Shown piece by piece: positions 9,047 through 13,641 of a stretch of 13,641 nt of DNA. Made by a program: the position numbers and the translations under genes. Origin of the DNA: Echinostoma caproni (Eukaryota > Platyhelminthes > Trematoda > Plagiorchiida > Echinostomatidae); the NCBI GenBank assembly GCA_900618425.1, contig UZAN01039686.1, positions 12,237 through 25,877 of the forward strand. The letters are read 5' to 3'. Each line of letters starts with the position of its first letter. Position 1 is the stretch's first letter. Under the pieces are notes generated by a model that searched no databases, was not told where the DNA came from, and saw only the letters and a list, made by a program, of their open reading frames with translations.

Positions 9047-9374
9047 TAGGAAGACAAGAGAACATCTCTGCAGTGTGCGCAAGAGCTTAATTTGATCCGT
9101 TTCCGGATCGCATTAACATTCCACACATTATCACGCCGGTCAACTTGTACAAAACACTTCTTTAAAACAGGAAGAAGGTTTAAACGAACAACAGAAGAAT
9201 ACTGGATTTACGTTGGACCGTATTACGCAATCGGAATACAAATTCAACAGACTGGTAAGGCCAATTTTCACGCAGTGAGAATCATTCATTCACCTTTCAG
9301 AAATGCCCATCTTGTGTGTGGAGGATTATAGTCACAAAGTACCAGTGAGAGGATTGAAACTTGTACTTGGTTCA
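9047..9374. other. Intron segment between mariner and LINE copy C
   Basis: No gene is recognised. A frame open from 9092 to 9331 (+) starts at a non-ATG codon and resembles no family I know. There are no plausible exon boundaries for it in the phase of the host gene, and no MORN motif. Confidence 0.45.
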
Positions 9375-9649
9375 GAATACCGGTGTTGTCAGGTGTATTA
9401 GCGTCATTACTAGGCGTGTCCGAGCAGCCAACGTCCAAATGTACTTAATCTCGATTTCTGAAACTTGCTCTGTTCTGTTTTGTTCTTACAAGCAAAAGCC
9501 ATGCACTTTCGTGCACCGGCTTTGGTTGCTACTTTTTGGTTGCCCATTTGGATAAAACAGCAGAGTGATGATTAGAATGTTGAGAGCAGATTCAAGCGGA
9601 AGGTAGCGCATTTACATAGACGTTACAAGAATAATGAGTTGATGCGAGA

Positions 9650-10405
9650 GCGCTACGGTTTGCGAAACCTAGCCATATCGCTCAGTGTTTCTAACCATCG
9701 GTGACTATGATTTCGGAGTCCCCATCCAGGGAGCCTAACGGAACCTATGTGAGCCAGTCGCCTAGTCAGGGTTTTCATACCTTCATTCCAGGTCTTAGTT
9801 TGACCACTCTTGACATTTTTCCACTCACTACCTACCTCGGTAAACATCGCTCACCGTGGTAAACTATCTGGTGACATGCGTAGCACATGTCCCAACCAGC
9901 GTAATCTATGATGGTCCACTACTTGCTCCGGTGGACGACCGCGATTACCTAAAATTCTACGCCTAACCTCAACATTGCTCGTCCGGTTACCCCCCCCCCC
10001 CAGACTCGTGCGATGCGTCGTATACAGAGGTGTTCGAACATCGACAATCTATTTTTATGCTTTTTCATTAATGGTCAAGTATTTTCACCGTAAAGTAGAA
10101 CTGGTCGAACTGCTTCAACATATACTCGACCCTTCACAGACAGCCGGATGTTGCAACGGCACCACAAATTTCTCAAGTTGGTAAATGCCAATCCAGCCTT
10201 TTGTATGTGTGCCGACATTTCGTCTGCGATGCGTCCGCCACGTGAGATATAGCTGCCCAGATAGCAAAATTTGTCTGCTTCCTCTACTACTGCTCCGGTT
10301 AGGGCGAGGTTGGTGAACGGGTCAGCTCAATCTTGGAGCAGCATTTTACATTTTGAAGGTGCAAAACGCATACCGAACGTGCCTGCACTAGCACTCAAAC
10401 CACAC
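9650..10405 (-). pseudogene. LINE reverse transcriptase C-terminal half (copy C)
   Basis: From about 10405 to 10003 one frame reads SASAGTFGMRFAPSKCKM, FCYLGSYISRGGRIADEM, AGLAFTNLRNLW, VKGRVYVEAVRPVLLYGEN, then MFEHLCIRRIARVW. This is the palm-to-thumb part of a non-LTR reverse transcriptase. Two TGA codons stand where Trp is expected (after LLQD, and after GENT). After a run of 12 G on this strand the frame shifts and reads TSNVEVRRRILG, EQVVDHHRLRWLGHVLRM, a TGA after LPR, then MFTEVG, KTLTRRLAHIGSVRLPGWG and HRWLETLSDMARFRKP. Clade assignment (RTE-like or other) needs phylogeny. The gene is dead. Confidence 0.82.
9990..10001. repeat. Poly-C run (12 C on +) in LINE copy C
   Basis: Twelve C in a row sit where the related copy B has TATCCCACCAGA. 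On the coding (minus) strand it is a G run following the codons for ARVW, and it marks the frameshift in this remnant. Slippage in the genome or a sequencing or assembly length error could both explain it. Confidence 0.9.
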
Positions 10406-10410
10406 TGATA

Positions 10411-11322
10411 TGGATAGGATTGTGCATGAAACGTGCTTCGATTGCGTAGCAAGTTTGGACAATCAGTGCCACATGAAAGGAAGACCAAGAGGCTTAACTT
10501 TATTTTTGGGATATTTATTAATCACCTGAAAATCAGAGGGATACACAAATATCAGCAGCAGCTGGTGCTTGTGCCGTGGAATAATTGATGCATCCGCGTG
10601 CTGTACGGCCCACTTGGCTTTCCAAGCATTTCATTTTTCCGGTTTGATAGATTGCACAGGATAGAAACTCCGAAGAAAGCTACAAGGCGCACACTAACCG
10701 CTGCTCATCACCAGTGGCTCACAAAACAACAGAACAAAGAGAAAAAGGGTCGCAGGAAATAATTCACCGCATGACAGCAATGTTTTACAATCGTGTTGTG
10801 TCTCTCCAAAGGTGTCACCGAACCTGGTCCCACGAAGCGCATCCTAGCGATCCCGGCAATGAAGATTGTTACGAACGATGCAAGTCTTTAGCGGTAGTTC
10901 CAGGCAAACGTGGACTGAAAACGGGAGAAATATGCGGTATGGATGGAAATTATCATAGTCTAGTCATTTATCTGAATTCGAGGTTAAGAGGGAGCCAATG
11001 GAGAGATTGCACTGATAACTAAGTATCCAGGACCAACGAGAAAACGCTGACACGCTCTCCTGATGACGGCTGACCTCAATCCATTCCAAATGTACACTGT
11101 ATGAGTTTTCAGGTCCAATCGTCACCTTTTTTGTTTTCTTACGCTCTAACACTGTTTAAGGTTTTTAAAAATTTGAACAATATTCAATGGGAAATTTTTA
11201 TTAAAACGGTTTCAGTGAATTTTTTTATTGAAGCGAAAAGTTATCGACCAATCCCAATTTTTAGTAAAATAAAAATTTTACAATCTCTAGGAATCTCGTT
11301 CTTTTATACCACTTTATTTAAC
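10411..11322. other. Intron segment, nothing recognised
   Basis: About 0.9 kb of intronic sequence between LINE copies C and D. The open frame at 10714-11022 (+) starts with GTG, lacks recognisable motifs and has no matching splice phase evidence, so I treat it as chance. Sequence at 11120-11340 is strongly AT-rich. Confidence 0.45.
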
Positions 11323-11495
11323 ATCAGTTTTATGCAATCTTCGTTCACTGAAATTCTCCCTTTTTCTCTTCGACTCAACTTTCAACTTTCCTGTCTTTCT
11401 CTTCCTGTTCATCCAAATGTGTACCCAAAGGCAGTAACCAAAACCAGCGCATGAAAGTGTATGGTTAATGGTTGTTGAAACTGAACTGAGCTGTA
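11323..11495 (+). mobile_element. LINE 3'-end remnant, copy D
   Basis: This piece matches the 3' UTR of copy A. Shared landmarks are CACTGA-ATTCTCC, CTTCGACTC, TTTCCTGTCTTTCTC (seen also in copy B), CATCCAAATG, ACCCAAAGGCAGTAACCAAAA and GAAAGTGTATGGTTAATGG. Only the extreme 3' part of the element is present, a very short 5'-truncated insertion or a relic. It lies in the same orientation as the host gene. Confidence 0.75.
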
Positions 11496-11759
11496 TGCAA
11501 GTCGAAACATCGTTTTAATGCTATTAAATAATGACCCCATATGAATTGCGATATTATCATACATAATAATGGGTTCCGTATGATCAGTTTATGTCTGCCA
11601 GTAAATGTTGTTGCTCCAAAGTTTGAACATGCGCATCCGAGTCTTGCGCTTCAAGCTGATTGAACAATCCGATCAATGCGTTAATAAATAACACACATGG
11701 TAACATTGTTATCGCTTATGTATGTTGATCGGGTTTCTGCCTAAAATAAATGGAAGTTC

Positions 11760-11790
<31 letters not shown>

Positions 11791-12621
11791 GAGGTTGCTA
11801 CAACTACGCGCATTCTGTTTCTTTTCCTTGGTAATGTTGGGGGTGTTCGATGCATTGTTTCACCTGAAACGGTTACCTCATACCCAGTAATAATTAACCA
11901 CGTGTTTTGTCAACCTATGTGGACGTCTCTGCTCCAACTTCAAGATCGCTTGCTGTCTGTACGGTGTCACGTGCGCGAGTCTATCGAATGCTAACCATCA
12001 ACATTGGGACTTGCTATACTAAACTGAAGGTACAAGACTACCAGCACACAAGTTTTACGCTTGACTTCGAGGAATCCAATTTAGAGTGTACCATGAGATT
12101 TTGTCGAACGGATATTTACGAGGTTTCGGTCTACTTTCTTACAAAACGGATAATTTGTCGGAATTCCATTCGTTTGCTGTCCACATTTTCCAAGAGAGCA
12201 TTGTTATGCCGTACAGTTCTGTGTATATAACTTGAAAAATACTCGAGGGAGGGAGAGAATGAATCGGATAACCTCATTGAAAATCCACGATGTAGTGTGT
12301 GGACGCGAACTCCAATTAGAGAACATCATCAACAGAGAATTTCTCAAGGTTGAGCATTATTGAAACAACCTGTTGAACGGACACATCGAAGAGGATTTCG
12401 TGTGCTTGTTGATCCGATCAAAAGATTCGATGAGAAAAATCACACCGTCACCCGGCAATAGGTCGAAGGTTCGTCCAGAACGAGAAGAACAACCCCTACC
12501 CTGAACTGAGATGAAAAGTGGTTCTGTTGAACCGCATGGCTAATGAAGTTCAACGAAACCCTCTAAAAGGTGAATAATGCCAAACTTTCTCAAATTGACC
12601 CGGCCATAGTCTCTCGAACAT
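11496..12621. other. Intron segment with a (TG)n microsatellite, no gene
   Basis: About 1.1 kb with no recognised gene or repeat family apart from the microsatellite at 11766-11791. The frame open at 11907-12230 (+) starts at TTG and has no family resemblance. Sequence at 12240-12560 gives no sustained frame that I can assign. Confidence 0.45.
11766..11791. repeat. (TG)13 microsatellite
   Basis: An uninterrupted TG dinucleotide tract of 26 bases. It is the longest pure microsatellite in the window and lies in the intron of the MORN gene. Confidence 0.95.
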
Positions 12622-12790
12622 ATATCAGTTTCATTTCGAGCAAACGCCAAACATGCATCTCAGTGCTTCACTTTTGGTTGCGTTCCTTTGGCTATCCACC
12701 TGGTCAGCTATTGAGAAAAGAACAGGCGAATGAAATGAGAGTTGAGAATGATACTAAGGATATAGATTGTGAATCAAGTAGATGTCTGGA
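12622..12790 (-). mobile_element. LINE 3'-UTR remnant, copy E (strongly diverged)
   Basis: Read on the + strand, CAGTTTCATTTCGAGCAAACG followed by CATGCATCTCAGTGC matches copy B (CAGTTTCAGTTTGAACAACC, then CATGCACTTTC). The following 52 bases align without gaps to copy C at 33 of 52 positions by my count. The further stretch ACAGGCGAATG and GTTGAGAATGATACTAAGG matches copy C's region after CCATTTGGATAAAAC. Only non-coding 3' sequence remains. Confidence 0.6.
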
Positions 12791-12867
12791 GGCAGTGAAT
12801 TCGAATACGAAAAGTGTTCATTGTCTGAACAGATGTCTACGGATACTTCCACACTGCATAAACACCA

Positions 12868-12955
12868 TTCTTCTCTTCACTCCATCACCCAAAGGCATAG
12901 TCATGACGGCACACGGAAGTGAGTAAATAATGGTTGTAGAAACTCAGACAAATTA
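12868..12955 (+). mobile_element. LINE 3'-UTR remnant, copy F (strongly diverged)
   Basis: The stretch ACCCAAAGGCATAG, then CACGGAAGTGAG, then AATGGTTGTAGAAACTCAG parallels copy D (ACCCAAAGGCAGTAA, CATGAAAGTGTATGG, AATGGTTGTTGAAACTGA). Only about 90 bases at the 3' end of the element are visible. It faces copy E about 80 bases away in the opposite orientation and ends about 90 bases before exon II. Confidence 0.6.
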
Positions 12956-13022
12956 AATTTCATAAATAATCCACTTGGTACGCACTCCTTCTCCGAATTT
13001 ACTATGCCGCGCTTGGGAATCC

Positions 13023-13036
13023 CTCTCTCTCTCTCT
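13023..13036 (+). repeat. (CT)7 tract forming the polypyrimidine tract of exon II
   Basis: A pure CT dinucleotide repeat lies 9 to 22 bases upstream of the acceptor AG (13045-13046). It occupies the position of the polypyrimidine tract, so it probably binds the splicing machinery, and a slippage-prone repeat doubles as a splice element. Confidence 0.8.
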
Positions 13037-13046
13037 CCAATGTTAG

Positions 13047-13226
13047 GGTCGAATGAACTATCGATCGGATGGGACGTGCTTTTACGATGGCCAGTGGTGT
13101 AATGGATTACGTCACGGATTCGGGACCTATCAGTATGCGGAAGGTGCGATTTACGAGGGACAATGGAAAGATGGCAAACGTTCCGGTGAAGGCACATTGC
13201 ATTGNNNTTGGCTTGACGGTAAACAG
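13047..13226 (+). CDS. RSPH10B: MORN-repeat protein, internal exon II (RSPH10B-like)
   Basis: This exon continues the MORN array of exon I without loss of phase. It opens GRMNYRSDGTCFYDGQW, then NGLRHGFGTYQYAEG, IYEGQWKDGKRSGEGTLH and, after the N gap, WLDGKQ. The first residues complete the MORN repeat left open by exon I (HGK then G). The GTC-x-Y-x-G-x-W motif, IYEGQW-x-D-x-x-R-x-GEG and the following W-L match the order I recall for RSPH10B, where YTGRW comes next. The acceptor is TTAG at 13043-13046. The proposed donor is CAG followed by GTCGGT, phase 0. A competing donor (GAC-G followed by GTAAAC, near 13218) would break the family spacing. The next exon is not in the window. Confidence 0.82.
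13205..13207. other. Three-base N gap inside exon II, probable unmerged overlap
   Basis: The bases left of the gap end CATTG and the bases right begin TTGGCTTGAC. Both contain TTG at the junction, so merging them gives CAT TGG CTT GAC (His-Trp-Leu-Asp) and removes six positions. This keeps the frame and matches the W-L expected after the GEG motif in the family. The gap is therefore probably a placeholder rather than missing sequence. Confidence 0.65.
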
Positions 13227-13641
13227 GTCGGTGCATCCGATATTACTTCCGGTTATTGAGCAGCTGGCTGTATTGTATTGCGGTTTTCATTTTCAGGCCT
13301 CTATGTCTGTATTTTAGCCGACAAATGTTCAATGCTACCCGGGAAGGGATGGAAATTCAAAATGAATATTATGAATCAATCAGGATGATGTCTCCCTCAC
13401 ATGTGGATTTACAAGACATTGGTGGAAAATCGTTTTATTATCATTCAGGAGGTATAGAAAATTTTATTTGCAAGTAAAGAAAGCTACTCAGTATTGTCTC
13501 GAATCTAATTGTGAAATTGGAGCGGCAGCTCGACAAATCAGATTATATGGGAAGATGGAATATTAGATTTGATTAGATGTTGAATTTGTCTTGTAAATGT
13601 GGTGTGAGCTGAAAAGCTGGGAAGCAGTGGACAGCGGTTTC
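13227..13641. other. Sequence after exon II, probable next intron
   Basis: The sequence starts GTCGGT, the proposed donor, and I see no further MORN motif up to the window end. Two acceptor-like sites (TTTTCATTTTCAG ending at 13298, and TGTATTTTAG ending at 13318) precede a frame open to 13477. That frame encodes FNATREGMEIQNEYYESIRM and then GGKSFYYHSGG, followed by GGTATA, a possible donor. I do not recognise this peptide and it is not the RSPH10B continuation I expect. It could be a chance frame, a lineage-specific exon or part of another gene. Confidence 0.45.

Larger units (their letters stand above)
9375..10410 (-). mobile_element. LINE remnant, copy C (longest copy, 5'-truncated)
   Basis: This is the longest retrotransposon copy in the window. 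Reading the minus strand from 10410 downward, it carries the end of a reverse transcriptase, the downstream C-terminal region and a 3' UTR of about 280 bases. That UTR contains ATCCAAATGG, AACCAAAA, CGAAAGTGCATGG and a tail running toward 9375. The copy begins after the polymerase active site, so the YxDD motif and endonuclease are missing. This is the usual outcome of 5' truncation during target-primed reverse transcription. I see no clear poly-A tail or target-site duplication. It lies antisense to the host gene. Confidence 0.82.
7448..13046 (+). other. 5.6-kb intron between the two MORN exons
   Basis: The intron begins GTAAGT, directly after the codons for HGK, and ends with (CT)n, CCAATGTTAG, directly before GGTCGAATG encoding GRM. 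It is 5,599 bases long and phase 0. The join restores an uninterrupted MORN repeat, which is the main evidence that the two exons belong to one transcript. The intron holds a mariner fossil, four LINE remnants (C to F) and microsatellites. No alternative exon was recognised inside it. Confidence 0.8.

Noticed and set aside
11722..11994. 90-codon frame containing a Val-Cys repeat
   Set aside because: The repeat is the translation of the (TG)13 microsatellite; nothing else supports coding.
12901..13236. 111-codon minus-strand open frame across exon II
   Set aside because: It is antisense to the MORN exon, spans its intron border and has no family motif.
1..13641. CRISPR array, bacterial operon, tRNA or rRNA genes
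   Set aside because: No regularly spaced repeats, no cloverleaf or rRNA-like segments, and the gene structure is intron-containing and eukaryotic.

Overview
This is eukaryotic, intron-bearing animal DNA of moderate GC. It is most likely from a digenean trematode (fluke). That assignment rests on a cilium-associated MORN-repeat gene split by a 5.6-kb repeat-filled intron, together with several copies of a LINE-type retrotransposon whose C-terminal protein (WLGHVLRM, RLPGW motifs) I associate with fluke genomes. It is an inference, and I cannot name a species. Nothing looks bacterial: there are no operons, ribosome binding sites or long ORFs. Most short ORFs are at chance length.

The only recognisable host gene is on the + strand, and only its middle part is here. 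Exon I (7205-7447) and exon II (13047-13226) are both phase 0 at both ends and join inside a MORN repeat (...HGK | GRM...). Together they encode about six MORN repeats whose order resembles the radial spoke head protein 10 homologue B (RSPH10B). Earlier exons should lie left of the window and later ones to the right.

Layout. 1-3650: no recognisable gene; a weak protein-like block on the minus strand near 1651-2127. 3660-4245: LINE remnant A (+). 4398-4489: a small unassigned repeat (+). 5175-5748: LINE remnant B (-), internally deleted and carrying a 63-bp tandem duplication. 5818-5912: second copy of the small repeat, inverted. 5913-7204: non-coding, with a GC-rich island at 6540-6780, ending in the splice acceptor. 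7205-7447: exon I. 7448-13046: intron, containing a near full-length but dead mariner transposon (7787-9046, flanked by TA), LINE remnant C (-, 9375-10410), and LINE 3'-end remnants D (+, 11323-11495), E (-, 12622-12790) and F (+, 12868-12955). 13047-13226: exon II, interrupted by a 3-base N gap that looks like an unmerged contig overlap. 13227-13641: next intron or unassigned sequence.

The story is a conserved ciliary gene whose introns have grown by insertion of transposons that are now decayed. The LINE copies alternate in orientation, so facing copies could pair in a transcript. I found no convincing undescribed functional system. The most checkable observations are the exon join, the complete mariner fossil with its DD34D spacing and a lost third aspartate, the contig-overlap gap, and the unassigned inverted repeat pair.
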